From Rhizobium bangladeshense (GTDB lineage: Bacteria; Pseudomonadota; Alphaproteobacteria; Rhizobiales; Rhizobiaceae): a stretch of DNA of 64,000 nucleotides. Both the position numbers and the translations under genes were made by a program. Every line of letters starts with the position of its first letter. The stretch's first letter is position 1. The notes under the pieces were generated by a model. The model was not told where the DNA came from, searched no databases, and saw only the letters and a list, made by a program, of their open reading frames with translations. This document shows, one piece after another, positions 54,193-63,242 of this stretch. Location: NCBI RefSeq assembly GCF_001662075.1, contig NZ_LYPL01000005.1, positions 62,001 through 126,000 on the forward strand. The letters are read 5' to 3'.

Positions 54193-56376
54193 ATGATGAC
54201 GCGCGTGCAGCAAATCGGTGTGGTTATCGGCCTGGCGATCGTGGCGGCGCTGACGATCCTGCGGGCGAACGATCCCGGGATTTTCAAGCTGATCCGCGGG
54301 GTGACCTTCGATGAATATCAGCGGCTGGTTCCGAGAAGCTTCGAACCGATGCCGGTCCGCGTGGTTGACATCGACGAAGCCTCGCTGCGCGAATTCGGCC
54401 AGTGGCCGTGGCCGCGGGACAGGCTGGCCCTGTTGGTGGACAGGCTCTCGGAGATGGGAGCAGCGGCGATCGCCTTCGATGTTCTCTTCGCCGAGCCGGA
54501 CCGGCTGTCGCCGCGCAACGTCGTACGCGAGGTCGCCGGCGTCGATCCTTCGCTTGCCGAGAAACTGCCCGATAACGACGAGATATTCGCCGGCTCGATT
54601 GCCGGCAAGCCCGTCGTTCTCGGCTTCGGCTTGTCCAACGAGGGCGGTTACCGGCCGCCCGTCAAGGCGGGCTTCGCCTTCACGGGCGAAAGCCCGGTCT
54701 CGTCCCCGCCCTTTCTGCACGCTTCGACGCCGCTCAGGCCGCAACTGGAGGCGAATGCAGCGGGGCTTGGCCATATCAGCCTCAATCCGGGCAATCCCTC
54801 GCCTGTGGTTCGGGCGGTTCCGCTGTTCCTGACCGACGGCACGCAGCTCTATCCGAATCTGGCGATCGAGGCGCTGCGGGTCGCGCAGGGAGTGTCGACC
54901 TATGTGCTGTCGGGCGCGCCCGACCGCGCCGGCATTATGACATCGGCAAAGATCGGCGACTTCGTCGTGCCGCTGACGGCGGCCGGCGAACTCTGGCTCT
55001 ATGTCACGCCGGACCGGGCCGAGCGTTATATCTCCGCACGCCAGGTGCTCGCCGGTGCAGGCGCCAGCCCCGACGTTGCGGTCGCCATCAACGGCAGCGT
55101 CATTTTCGTCGGGACTTCCGCGGCCGGCCTGCAGGACATTCGCGTCACCGCGCTCGGTGAGAATGTCCCTGGCGTTTCGCTGCATGCGCAGGCCGTCGAG
55201 CAGATTCTCTCCAGCCAGTTCCTGTCGCGGCCTGATTGGGCGGACGGGCTGGAAATCCTCACGATCGCGGTGCTCGGATGCCTGCTCGTCGTGGTGACGA
55301 CCTTCGTCAGTCCCGCCGTCGCCTTGGTCTGCGGCCTGCTCATAACGGCAATGGCGCTCGTGGCATCGTGGTTGTCGTTTCTCTATGCGGGACTTCTTCT
55401 CGATCCGCTGGCGCCGATCGTCAGCGGATCGATCACCCATTTTGCCGCAACCTCGTTCCGCATTCTGGTTATCGATCGGGAAAGGCGCGAGGTGCGGCGC
55501 GCCTTCGGACATTATCTGTCTCCGTCGCTGCTCCATCGCATTGAGCATAACCGCGACGCATTGCGCCTGGGTGGGGATGACCGCGAGCTGACGGTCATGT
55601 TCGTCGACGTCAGGAACTTCACCGAGATGAGTGAACGGTTGGCGCCGACGGATGTCGTCGCCTTCCTGAATACATTGCTCGATGCGCTAAGCCGTCATGT
55701 CGTGGCCAATGAAGGCACACTCGACAAGTTTATCGGCGATTCGATCATGGCGTTCTGGAATGCGCCGGTCGATGTCGCTGATCATGAAACCAAGGCTGTT
55801 CGCACAGCCCTGGCCATGCGCGAGACGCTGGCCGAACTGAACGCCGGCGACGCCTTCGGTTTCGGTCCCGATCAGGAGGTCGGCATCGGCATCGGCATCC
55901 ATACCGGCATTGCCTGTGTCGGCAATATGGGCGCCAAGACCCGCTTCAATTATTCGGCGGTTGGAGATGCTGTCAACGTCGCTGCCCGCATCGAGTCGTC
56001 GTGCAAAGAGGTTGGCTTCGATATCCTCATCTCAGACAGCGCTGCACGTTCAGTGAAAGGAATGGCGCTGATCGACGCCGGCGCCATTCCACTGAAGGGA
56101 AAGAGCAGCCGCACTAAGATCCTTGCCGTCCTCGGCGATGAGCATGTGGCGGCATCCCGGGAATTCGCCGCGCTCAATGCCGTTCACCGGCAATTGATGC
56201 AAGCCCTGCATTCGCATTCAAAGAATACCCGCAAACTTATGGATACGGCAAAGCTCAGGGCGGATGAGGTGGCGGGCGGTTTGGTGGAATTCTATCGGCG
56301 GATACCCAGCAGGACCGACCATTTTCGGGAATTGCCTGCGGGGATCGAAAAGAGCGCCGCCGATGCTGAAAAGTAG
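54193..56376 (+). CDS. CHASE2-domain adenylate/guanylate cyclase
   Basis: A 727-residue membrane class III cyclase. After a short N-terminal TM helix (about 7-24), a large periplasmic CHASE2 domain (about 35-345; PVRVVDIDEASLREFGQWPW) is followed by three TM helices (about 350-425) and a C-terminal catalytic domain (about 465-640). The metal Asp residues are in VMFVDVRNF and KFIGDSIMAF, with NYSAVGDAVNVAARIE as the transition-state segment. It is divergent from the heme-type cyclase; the two starts are 283 bases apart. The final 80 residues after the catalytic domain are not recognised. Start ATG 54193 or 54196. Confidence 0.92.
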   Translation: MMTRVQQIGVVIGLAIVAALTILRANDPGIFKLIRGVTFDEYQRLVPRSFEPMPVRVVDIDEASLREFGQWPWPRDRLALLVDRLSEMGAAAIAFDVLFAEPDRLSPRNVVREVAGVDPSLAEKLPDNDEIFAGSIAGKPVVLGFGLSNEGGYRPPVKAGFAFTGESPVSSPPFLHASTPLRPQLEANAAGLGHISLNPGNPSPVVRAVPLFLTDGTQLYPNLAIEALRVAQGVSTYVLSGAPDRAGIMTSAKIGDFVVPLTAAGELWLYVTPDRAERYISARQVLAGAGASPDVAVAINGSVIFVGTSAAGLQDIRVTALGENVPGVSLHAQAVEQILSSQFLSRPDWADGLEILTIAVLGCLLVVVTTFVSPAVALVCGLLITAMALVASWLSFLYAGLLLDPLAPIVSGSITHFAATSFRILVIDRERREVRRAFGHYLSPSLLHRIEHNRDALRLGGDDRELTVMFVDVRNFTEMSERLAPTDVVAFLNTLLDALSRHVVANEGTLDKFIGDSIMAFWNAPVDVADHETKAVRTALAMRETLAELNAGDAFGFGPDQEVGIGIGIHTGIACVGNMGAKTRFNYSAVGDAVNVAARIESSCKEVGFDILISDSAARSVKGMALIDAGAIPLKGKSSRTKILAVLGDEHVAASREFAALNAVHRQLMQALHSHSKNTRKLMDTAKLRADEVAGGLVEFYRRIPSRTDHFRELPAGIEKSAADAEK

Positions 56377-56538
56377 AAGCGATTTTTGAAGAGCGGCGCC
56401 CTTGTTGAGGGTATCACCTTCACTGTCCGACACGCCGACGGTCCTCCCCGCCTTTGCACTGTTCGTCGAGCACTACGCCATCGTCTGGCGGACATAGCAG
56501 TGCCGACGCCTTGACTTGCGAGGATCCCGAAAACAGCC

Positions 56539-57558
56539 TCACCGACCGCGATTGAAATTCCGACTTCTGTCGTGGTTTCGATCATTCTTATGATCGCGAT
56601 CTCCATCACGGTGGCGCTCGGGGTCCCGATGATCCAAACCGTGATTCCCGGGCTTTCCGTCATCGTCGTGGCTCCCATGGCCCTCATGCTTGTCGGGTCT
56701 ATCCGGCTTGGCATGGTGGGGCTTATCATGGTGCGGCCTGTCGTGATGAGGCTTGTCGTGATGAGGCTTGTCGGGCTTGTTCGGTCGCTCCTTTTGCGGC
56801 TCGGCCTGTCTCTGTGGCGGATCCTGCCTCTGCGGAGCAGGCGCAACTGCCGGCGGAGGCCGTGTTCTGTCATTTCTTTCCGGTATCACGGAGGCCATAT
56901 TGCAGCCGCCGAGCATGCCGAGGCCGCCCGAAAGCCGTTGGTTGCCGGAAAGGAAAGGCAGGGCACGCTGGTTTCCAAGTCTGTCAAGGACGTTGCGATC
57001 GACCCGACCGGCCGCCGTCATATCGCCATTCGGTTTGGCGACAACGCAATCGCAGCGTTGCTGCAGCTGGCGACAGCCGCCGGGGCCGCAGAAGCTGGCC
57101 GCGCCGTTCAAGAGGACGACGGCGGTGGTGCCGTCGGGGCCTACATAGAAATCGAATGCGGTGCCGCGCACGCCGATCGTTCCGGCCGGCGTCAGGATCT
57201 GATAGGCCGACGAATTGGAATTGCCGCTGACCCAGCGGAAAGTCCCCTTGGCGGCCTTGATGGTGAGCTTTCTGACCGATTGCGTATCGTCGAACACATA
57301 TTTGTCGATAACGACGGAGGAACCCCAGCCCACCGCAAGCTTGGTGCCGTCACGAAACAGAAACTGGCCAAGTCCGGATTGCGACGTTCGGATACGCTCG
57401 TCGCGGTGAACGCTGCTATTGACTTCTATCGGCCCGGCCTGTCCGGTCACTTCGGTCTTGACGAGCACGGCTTGGCCGACCGGCTCGGCGGCGGACGACG
57501 CCTGGGCGCTCAAAAACGTGATGAAAAGCGCGTGAAAGAATGAACGCCGACCCCACAT
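56539..57558 (-). CDS. Secreted FecR-domain protein with His/Pro/Asp-rich C-terminal tail
   Basis: A 339-residue exported protein (signal about 1-24, SAQASSA/AEP). A FecR domain occupies about 50-155 (DERIRTSQSGLGQFLFRDGT, then the AKGTFRWVSG and TPAGTIGVRGTAFDFYV strands). A cysteine cluster follows (CGPGGC at 157-162, CDC at 169-171). A Pro-rich linker leads to a low-complexity tail (about 260-335) with four KPHHD-like repeats at 264-283 and then many His, Asp and Arg. This would bind divalent metal. No sigma factor or TonB receptor is nearby, so it is not a classic FecR. ATG 57558 gives the best signal peptide. Confidence 0.82.
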   Translation of the reverse strand: MWGRRSFFHALFITFLSAQASSAAEPVGQAVLVKTEVTGQAGPIEVNSSVHRDERIRTSQSGLGQFLFRDGTKLAVGWGSSVVIDKYVFDDTQSVRKLTIKAAKGTFRWVSGNSNSSAYQILTPAGTIGVRGTAFDFYVGPDGTTAVVLLNGAASFCGPGGCRQLQQRCDCVVAKPNGDMTAAGRVDRNVLDRLGNQRALPFLSGNQRLSGGLGMLGGCNMASVIPERNDRTRPPPAVAPAPQRQDPPQRQAEPQKERPNKPDKPHHDKPHHDRPHHDKPHHAKPDRPDKHEGHGSHDDDGKPGNHGLDHRDPERHRDGDRDHKNDRNHDRSRNFNRGR

Positions 57559-57684
57559 GATATAAGACCCCGGCAACAGGCGAGAATTAACATTTTGGTA
57601 ACTGCTTGTCTTCTCGCCCACTTGGGTGAGGGTTGGCGGTCCGATCGGTTGCTCGTTGTGCCAATTCCGGAGGAAGCCGAGCGT

Positions 57685-57706
57685 GCCCTGAAGACAGGGC
57701 GTTTTT
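57685..57706 (+). terminator. Terminator-like hairpin in the leader of the sox operon
   Basis: GCCCTG-AAGA-CAGGGC (57685-57700) then GTTTTT. It lies about 128 bases upstream of the soxB ATG, and no gene ends before it on this strand. It may therefore be an attenuator or the 3' end of a small RNA starting near 57600. Confidence 0.5.
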
Positions 57707-57833
57707 CGACATCATGTCGCTCAGTGTCAAAACCAAAGCTCTCGGGCGTCGCAAAACAGCCGTTGTGCCGCATTTGGATTTGCGATTTGTATGGGCACGG
57801 AGAATAGTCCTTGCCCGAAGGAGAAGAAGGCGG

Positions 57834-59087
57834 ATGCGGAAATATTCGGTTTTTGCCGTGGCGCGAGAGGCCCTTCGTGGCCACAGAGGCTGGGAGAAGC
57901 AGTGGACTTCACCAGAACCGCGCGCCGAATACGACGTCGTCATCATCGGCGCCGGCGGACACGGCCTGGGTGCCGCCTATTATCTCGCCAAGGAACATGG
58001 CATCACCAATGTGGCGGTGATCGAGAAGGGCTGGCTCGGCGGCGGCAATACCGGGCGCAACACCACCATCATCCGCTCGAACTATCTCTATGAAGAGAGC
58101 ATGCACATTTACGAGCATTCGATGAAGTTGTGGGAGGGGCTTTCGCAGGAGCTCAACTATAATGTGATGTATTCGCCGCGCGGCGTGATGATGCTCTCGC
58201 ACAATATTCACGACCAGCAGTCGTTCAAGCGGCATATTCACGCCAACCGGCTCTACGGCATCGACAATGAATGGCTGACGCCGGAACAGGCGAAGGCCTA
58301 TTGCCCGCCGCTCGATATCTCTGCCAGCGCGCGCTACCCGATCAACGGTGCGGCACTGCAGCGGCGCGGCGGCACGGCGCGGCATGATGCGGTCGCCTGG
58401 GGTTATGCGCGTGCAGCATCGGACCGCGGTGTCCACATCATTCAGAATTGCGAAGTGACCGGCATCCGCCGTGCGCCCGATGGACGCGTGACCGGCGTCG
58501 AGACCACGCGCGGCTTCATCGGCGCCAGAAAAGTCGGCGTGTCGGCGGCCGGCCACACCACGACGATCATGAAGATGGCCGATGTGCGAGTGCCGCTGCA
58601 GTCGAGCCCGCTGCAGGCGCTTGTGTCCGAGCCGCTGAAGCCGATCTTCCCCTGTGTTGTCATGTCGAACACGGTGCACGCCTATATCTCCCAGTCCGAC
58701 AAGGGAGAACTCGTCATCGGCGCCGGTACCGACCAGTACAACTCTTACTCGCAGACCGGCGGGCTGCAGATCATCACCCATACGCTCGATGCCATCTGCG
58801 AACTCTTCCCGATGTTCCGGCGCGTCAAGATGATGCGCCAATGGGGCGGCATTGTCGACAACACGCCGGATCGTTCGGCGATCCAGTCGAAGACGCCGGT
58901 TCCCGGGCTTTACGTCAATTGCGGCTGGGGCACCGGTGGCTTCAAGGCAACGCCGGGCTCGGCCAATCTTTTCGCCCATCTGATTGCCCGCGACGAACCG
59001 CACAAGTTCAACGCCGGCCTGACGCTGGAGCGTTTCCGCAGCGGCCGGCTGATCGACGAGGCTGCTGCGGCGGCGGTGGCGCACTGA
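57834..59087 (+). CDS. soxB: Sarcosine oxidase, beta subunit
   Basis: Heterotetrameric sarcosine oxidase turns sarcosine into glycine and passes the methyl group to tetrahydrofolate, producing hydrogen peroxide. The 417-residue beta subunit holds covalent FMN and FAD. The Rossmann motif YDVVIIGAGGHGLGAAYYLA is near 33-52, followed by GNTGRNTTIIRSNYLY (family fingerprint). His-containing segments and YVNCGWGTGGFKATPGSA near the end close the FAD site. ATG 57834 matches the family N terminus (MRKYSVFAVAREALRGHRGW). The gene starts the soxBDAG operon; a RIME-like repeat lies between it and soxD. Confidence 0.95.
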   Translation: MRKYSVFAVAREALRGHRGWEKQWTSPEPRAEYDVVIIGAGGHGLGAAYYLAKEHGITNVAVIEKGWLGGGNTGRNTTIIRSNYLYEESMHIYEHSMKLWEGLSQELNYNVMYSPRGVMMLSHNIHDQQSFKRHIHANRLYGIDNEWLTPEQAKAYCPPLDISASARYPINGAALQRRGGTARHDAVAWGYARAASDRGVHIIQNCEVTGIRRAPDGRVTGVETTRGFIGARKVGVSAAGHTTTIMKMADVRVPLQSSPLQALVSEPLKPIFPCVVMSNTVHAYISQSDKGELVIGAGTDQYNSYSQTGGLQIITHTLDAICELFPMFRRVKMMRQWGGIVDNTPDRSAIQSKTPVPGLYVNCGWGTGGFKATPGSANLFAHLIARDEPHKFNAGLTLERFRSGRLIDEAAAAAVAH

Positions 59088-59130
59088 CGATGGGTGTTTT
59101 CGTGCTCACGCTCGCTGCTTTCGTCGCTCA

Positions 59131-59175
59131 CCCCCTCATCCGTCTTTCAGGCACCTTCTCCCCGCTGGGGAGAAG
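59131..59175. repeat. Half RIME-like element inside the sox operon
   Basis: CCCCCTCATCCG at the left is followed by the hairpin CTTCTCCCCGCTGGGGAGAAG (written here in parts, 59154-59174: CTTCTCCCC, loop GCT, GGGGAGAAG). It fills most of the 109-base gap between soxB and soxD. Same repeat family as at 2981 and 10791 but only one half. Confidence 0.75.
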
Positions 59176-59196
59176 TGGAGGAGAAGGAAATCCTAC

Positions 59197-59538
59197 ATGC
59201 TGCTGATCCATTGCCCTTACTGCCAGGAAGAGCGCTCCGAGCTCGAATTCCGCGGCGCGGGTGACGCGCATATTGCGCGGCCCGCAGATATTGCCTCGAT
59301 CTCGGATGGGGAATTCGAAGCCTATTTCTTTCTGCGTGACAATCCGAAGGGGCTGATATTCGAACGCTGGCGGCACATCCATGGCTGCGGACGTTTCTTC
59401 AATGCAGTCCGCGACACGGTGAGCGACAAGTTCCTCATGACCTATCAGGCCGGTGAGCCGAAGCCTGTGGTCGGCGCTGCTGCCGAGAAGCACGCGCCTG
59501 TCGAGACATATGAAGCCCTGGAAGGAGAGGCGCAATGA
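59197..59538 (+). CDS. soxD: Sarcosine oxidase, delta subunit
   Basis: A 113-residue zinc-binding subunit. The N-terminal CPYC (6-9) and the HGCGRFFN segment (His and Cys near 62-64) supply ligands, and FLRDNPKGLIFERWRHIHGC is typical. The subunit bridges alpha and beta. AGGAG-rich sequence precedes ATG 59197. Its stop overlaps the soxA ATG by four bases (ATGA). Confidence 0.94.
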   Translation: MLLIHCPYCQEERSELEFRGAGDAHIARPADIASISDGEFEAYFFLRDNPKGLIFERWRHIHGCGRFFNAVRDTVSDKFLMTYQAGEPKPVVGAAAEKHAPVETYEALEGEAQ

Positions 59539-62528
59539 GCGGCGTCAACCGTATCGCCGGCAAGGGGCGCCTGACGCCGGCCAAAACCGCGCGCTTGAGC
59601 TTCGACGGCAAGACCTACACGGCGCTCGAAGGCGATAGCGTCGCCTCGGCTCTGATCGCCCACGGTGTGCACCTCGTCGGCCGTTCGTTCAAATATCACC
59701 GGCCGCGCGGCATTCTTTCGGCCGGCGCCGAGGAGCCGAACGCCCTGATCGACGTCGCTCGCGATGCAGCACGCAAGCAGCCGAACGTGCGCGCCACAGT
59801 GCAGGAAGTCTTCGACGGCATGATCGTCAGCTCGCAGAACCGCTGGCCCTCGCTTGCCCGCGATGTCGGGGCCATCAACAATCTGATGTCGCCGTTCTTC
59901 GCCGCCGGCTTTTACTACAAGACCTTCATGTGGCCGCGCGCCGCCTGGAAGCACGTGTATGAACCGCTCATCCGGCGAGCCGCCGGCCTCGGTGTTGCCC
60001 CTACAGAAGGCGATCCGGACCATTATGTCAGCCGTTACGCGCATTGCGACGTGCTGGTGGTCGGCGCCGGCGTTGCCGGGCTTTCGGCGGCGCTGGCCGC
60101 GGCCCGGACCGGCGTCAGGGTGATCCTCTGCGACGAGCAGCCGGAAGCGGGCGGTGCGCTGCGCCATGATGCAGGCGCCAAGATCGACGGGCAGGACGGC
60201 TTCACCTGGGCGCAGAAGACCGTGGCGCAGCTGAAGGCGATGGACAATGTCCAAGTGCTGCTGCGCACGACTGCCTTTGGCTACTACAACCACAATTTCG
60301 TCGGCCTTGCCGAGCGCGTCACCGACCATCTCGCCAACCCCGCCCAAGATCTGCCGCGCGAACGGCTCTGGCAGGTCCGGGCCAAGCGGGTGATCCTCGC
60401 CAACGGCGCGATCGAACGGCACATGGTATTTCCGAACAACGACCGGCCAGGCATCATGCTGGCCTCGGCGGCGCGGACCTATCTCAACCATTACGGCGTC
60501 GCCGTTGGCAAGAATGTCGGCATCTACACGGCGCATGACTCGGCTTATGAAACGGCCTTCGATCTCAAGCGCGCCGGCGTTTCGATCGCCGCCATCGTCG
60601 ATTGCCGGCAGGCGCCGGGCGCGGCAGTGCTGGCGGAGGCGCGAGCGCTCGGCATCGACGTGCTGGCCGGCCAGTCGGTCATCAATACCGCGGGGCGGCT
60701 GCGCATCTCGTCGATGACGGTGGCGCGCAATGGCGGCGGTTCGCCGCGCAAGATCGCCGTCGATGCGCTGCTTGTTTCGGCCGGCTGGACACCGTCCGTG
60801 CATCTGTTCTCGCAGTCGCGCGGCAAAGTGGCCTTCGACGCGGAAAGCCAGCGTTTCCTGCCCGGCTCCTACGCGCAGGATTGCCTGTCGGTCGGCGCCT
60901 GCAACGGCACCGACGACTTGCAGCGGACGATCGAGGAATCGCTTGCCGCCGGCGAGCTGATGGCGCAGGCCACCGGCGGAAACAGCGGCGAGAAGATCGC
61001 AATTTCGGCCGAGCAGGCCTTTGAATGGACGGGCGGCATGATCGGTGCCGCCGAAGGCGCCGGACCGAAAACCAACGGCAAGGCCTTCATCGATTTCCAG
61101 CACGATGTCTGTGCCAAGGATATCCGCCTTGCCGTGCGCGAGGGCATGCATTCGATCGAGCACATCAAGCGCTTTACGACGAACGGCATGGCTTCGGACC
61201 AGGGCAAGCTTTCCAATATGCATGGCCTGGCGATCGCTGCCGAAATGCTGGACAAGGAAATCCCGCAGGTCGGTCTCACCACCTTCCGTGCGCCCTACAC
61301 GCCGGTCACCTACGGCACGCTCATCGGCCATTCGCGCGGAGAGTTGTTCGATCCGACGCGCAAGACGCCGCTGCACGAGTGGGAAGAAGCCCATGGCGCC
61401 GTTTTCGAAGATGTCGGAAACTGGAAACGTGCCTGGTTCTATCCGCGTGCCGGCGAGAACATGCATCAGGCGGTCGCGCGCGAGTGCCGCACAGCCCGAG
61501 AGTCGGCCGGCATCTTCGATGCTTCTACGCTTGGCAAGATCGAGGTGGTGGGGCCGGATGCGGCGAAGTTCCTCAACCTCATCTACACCAATGCCTGGGA
61601 TACGCTGAAGCCGGGCAAGGCCCGCTACGGCATCATGACCCGCGAAGACGGCTTCGTTTATGACGACGGCGTCGTCGGGCGACTGGCCGAGGACCGTTTC
61701 CATGTCACGACGACGACCGGCGGAGCGCCGCGCGTTCTTCACCATATGGAAGATTACCTGCAGACGGAATTCCCGGACCTGAAGGTATGGCTGACCTCGG
61801 TCACCGAGCAATGGGCCGTCATTGCCGTGCAGGGACCGAAGGCGCGCCAGATCGTCGAGCCGCTGGTCGAAGGGGTCGACCTCTCAAACGAGGCTTTCCC
61901 GCATATGAGTGTTGCGGAATGCAAGGTCTGCGGCGTGCCGGCGCGGCTCTTCCGCGTCTCCTTCACCGGCGAAATCGGTTTCGAAATCAACGTGCCCGCA
62001 GATTATGGCCAGTCGGTGCTCGAAGCCGTCTGGGCCAACGCCGAACCGCTCGGCGCCTGCGTCTACGGTACTGAAACGATGCACGTTCTGCGCGCCGAGA
62101 AGGGCTACATCATCGTCGGCCAGGATACTGACGGGACGGTTACTCCCGATGACGCAGGCGTTGCCTGGGCTGTGTCGAAGAAGAAGAAGGACTTTGTCGG
62201 CATCCGCGGCCTGCAGCGGCCGGACCTCGTGAAGGAGGGACGCAAGCAGCTTGTCGGGCTGATCACCAAGGATCCGAAGCTGGTGCTCGAAGAAGGCGCG
62301 CAGGTCGTCGCGAACCCGAACGAGCCGAAGCCGATGACGATGCTCGGCCACGTCACCTCGGCCTACTGGTCGGAAAACTGCGGCCGGTCGATCGCCTTCG
62401 CGCTCGTCGCCGGCGGCCGGGCGCGGATGGGCGAGACGCTCTACGTGCCGATGCCGGACCGGACGATCGCCGTCGAGGTGACGGATCTGGTATTCTTTGA
62501 CAAGGAAGGAGGCCGCATCCATGGCTGA
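59535..62528 (+). CDS. soxA: Sarcosine oxidase, alpha subunit
   Basis: The 997-residue subunit has an N-terminal 2Fe-2S-ferredoxin-like region without cluster cysteines (about 10-95), an NAD-binding Rossmann domain (DVLVVGAGVAGLSAALAAAR near 172-191) and a C-terminal GcvT-like tetrahydrofolate domain (about 610-990). The last transfers the one-carbon unit from sarcosine to folate. Length and order are standard. It overlaps soxD by four bases and soxG by eight, so the subunits are made in step. Confidence 0.95.
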   Translation: MSGVNRIAGKGRLTPAKTARLSFDGKTYTALEGDSVASALIAHGVHLVGRSFKYHRPRGILSAGAEEPNALIDVARDAARKQPNVRATVQEVFDGMIVSSQNRWPSLARDVGAINNLMSPFFAAGFYYKTFMWPRAAWKHVYEPLIRRAAGLGVAPTEGDPDHYVSRYAHCDVLVVGAGVAGLSAALAAARTGVRVILCDEQPEAGGALRHDAGAKIDGQDGFTWAQKTVAQLKAMDNVQVLLRTTAFGYYNHNFVGLAERVTDHLANPAQDLPRERLWQVRAKRVILANGAIERHMVFPNNDRPGIMLASAARTYLNHYGVAVGKNVGIYTAHDSAYETAFDLKRAGVSIAAIVDCRQAPGAAVLAEARALGIDVLAGQSVINTAGRLRISSMTVARNGGGSPRKIAVDALLVSAGWTPSVHLFSQSRGKVAFDAESQRFLPGSYAQDCLSVGACNGTDDLQRTIEESLAAGELMAQATGGNSGEKIAISAEQAFEWTGGMIGAAEGAGPKTNGKAFIDFQHDVCAKDIRLAVREGMHSIEHIKRFTTNGMASDQGKLSNMHGLAIAAEMLDKEIPQVGLTTFRAPYTPVTYGTLIGHSRGELFDPTRKTPLHEWEEAHGAVFEDVGNWKRAWFYPRAGENMHQAVARECRTARESAGIFDASTLGKIEVVGPDAAKFLNLIYTNAWDTLKPGKARYGIMTREDGFVYDDGVVGRLAEDRFHVTTTTGGAPRVLHHMEDYLQTEFPDLKVWLTSVTEQWAVIAVQGPKARQIVEPLVEGVDLSNEAFPHMSVAECKVCGVPARLFRVSFTGEIGFEINVPADYGQSVLEAVWANAEPLGACVYGTETMHVLRAEKGYIIVGQDTDGTVTPDDAGVAWAVSKKKKDFVGIRGLQRPDLVKEGRKQLVGLITKDPKLVLEEGAQVVANPNEPKPMTMLGHVTSAYWSENCGRSIAFALVAGGRARMGETLYVPMPDRTIAVEVTDLVFFDKEGGRIHG

Positions 62529-63069
62529 TGTCGCAATTCGCAAGCCAGTGCTTGCCGGCCGTCTCGGCGGCTCAGCAACGGTTCGGCTGACGGTGGCACC
62601 GCCAGCCAACCGGGTGGCGCTGCGCGCGCCGGCGGAATCGCTTGCCGCGCTTTCCAAAGCGCTCGGTCTCGCCCTGCCGAACGCTCCGAAGACCTCCAGT
62701 CGGGCCGGCGCGCGCTCAGCGCTCTGGATCGGGCCGGACGAATGGCTGGTAATCGACGAGGATGGCGCCGATCTGATGGCGGTGCTTTCCGGCCCCCGTG
62801 CCGTGCATTCGGCGACGGATGTCTCCCACCGCAACGTGGCAGTCATCGTTTCAGGGCCGGGCGCGGAAAAGACGCTTGCCGCCGGCTGCCCGCAGGATCT
62901 GTCGCTTTCTTCGTTTCCGGTCGGCGCCGCCTCCCGCACGATCTTCGGCAAGGCGGAAATCGTGCTTCTGCGCACGGATGAAGAGACATTCCGGGTCGAA
63001 TGCTGGCGGTCGTTTTCCGACTTCGTCTTCGGGCTGCTCAACGAGGCGGCTCAAGATGCCGGCCATTGA
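62521..63069 (+). CDS. soxG: Sarcosine oxidase, gamma subunit
   Basis: A 182-residue subunit related to the GcvT fold (SALWIGPDEWLVIDEDG, HSATDVSHRNVAVIVSGPGA and RTDEETFRVECWRSFSDFVF). ATG 62521 overlaps the end of soxA by eight bases and is preceded by AAGGAGG. It closes the operon. The glyA and formyltetrahydrofolate hydrolase (purU) genes often linked to sox are not seen here. Confidence 0.93.
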   Translation: MADVAIRKPVLAGRLGGSATVRLTVAPPANRVALRAPAESLAALSKALGLALPNAPKTSSRAGARSALWIGPDEWLVIDEDGADLMAVLSGPRAVHSATDVSHRNVAVIVSGPGAEKTLAAGCPQDLSLSSFPVGAASRTIFGKAEIVLLRTDEETFRVECWRSFSDFVFGLLNEAAQDAGH

Positions 63070-63093
63070 ACGCCGACCAGTGCTGCCTGTTTA

Positions 63094-63231
63094 GGGCGCC
63101 CGTTCGGCGTTTCCGATATAGAACGGTCGGCGGCATTTTACGATGCCGCCCTCGGCTATGTCAGGGTCTGGGACGACATCGATCCGGACGGCCACGCGCT
63201 TGAAGCGGTCTTCAATTCCGCGAAATCATAG
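63094..63231 (+). pseudogene. Remnant of a VOC (glyoxalase) gene with the middle deleted
   Basis: This frame, ending at TAG 63229-63231, reads FGVSDIERSAAFYDAALGYV, a classic VOC N-terminal strand-helix, then VWDD and DPDGHALEAVFNSAKS, the classic VOC C-terminal end. The roughly 80 residues that should separate the two parts are missing, and the true start codon is not identifiable. It is best read as a decayed gene after an internal deletion. It is unrelated to the sox operon in function and lies 24 bases after it. Confidence 0.75.
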
Positions 63232-63242
63232 CCGTATCCGGC

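Noticed and set aside
54043-55548. Minus-strand open frame opposite the CHASE2 cyclase
   Set aside because: Shadow frame; the plus-strand cyclase is complete and conserved.
56572-57543. Plus-strand open frame of 323 codons opposite the FecR gene
   Set aside because: The minus strand has a signal peptide and a FecR domain; the plus frame begins with a hydrophobic mirror of the His-rich repeat.
57600-57706. SRP RNA (ffs), because of CCGGAGGAAGC in the sox leader
   Set aside because: The conserved SRP core sequence around GGAAGGAAGCAGC is not matched, and the fold expected for it was not seen.
59445-61811. Minus-strand open frame of 788 codons opposite soxA
   Set aside because: Antisense shadow of soxA; composition and lack of motifs argue against coding.
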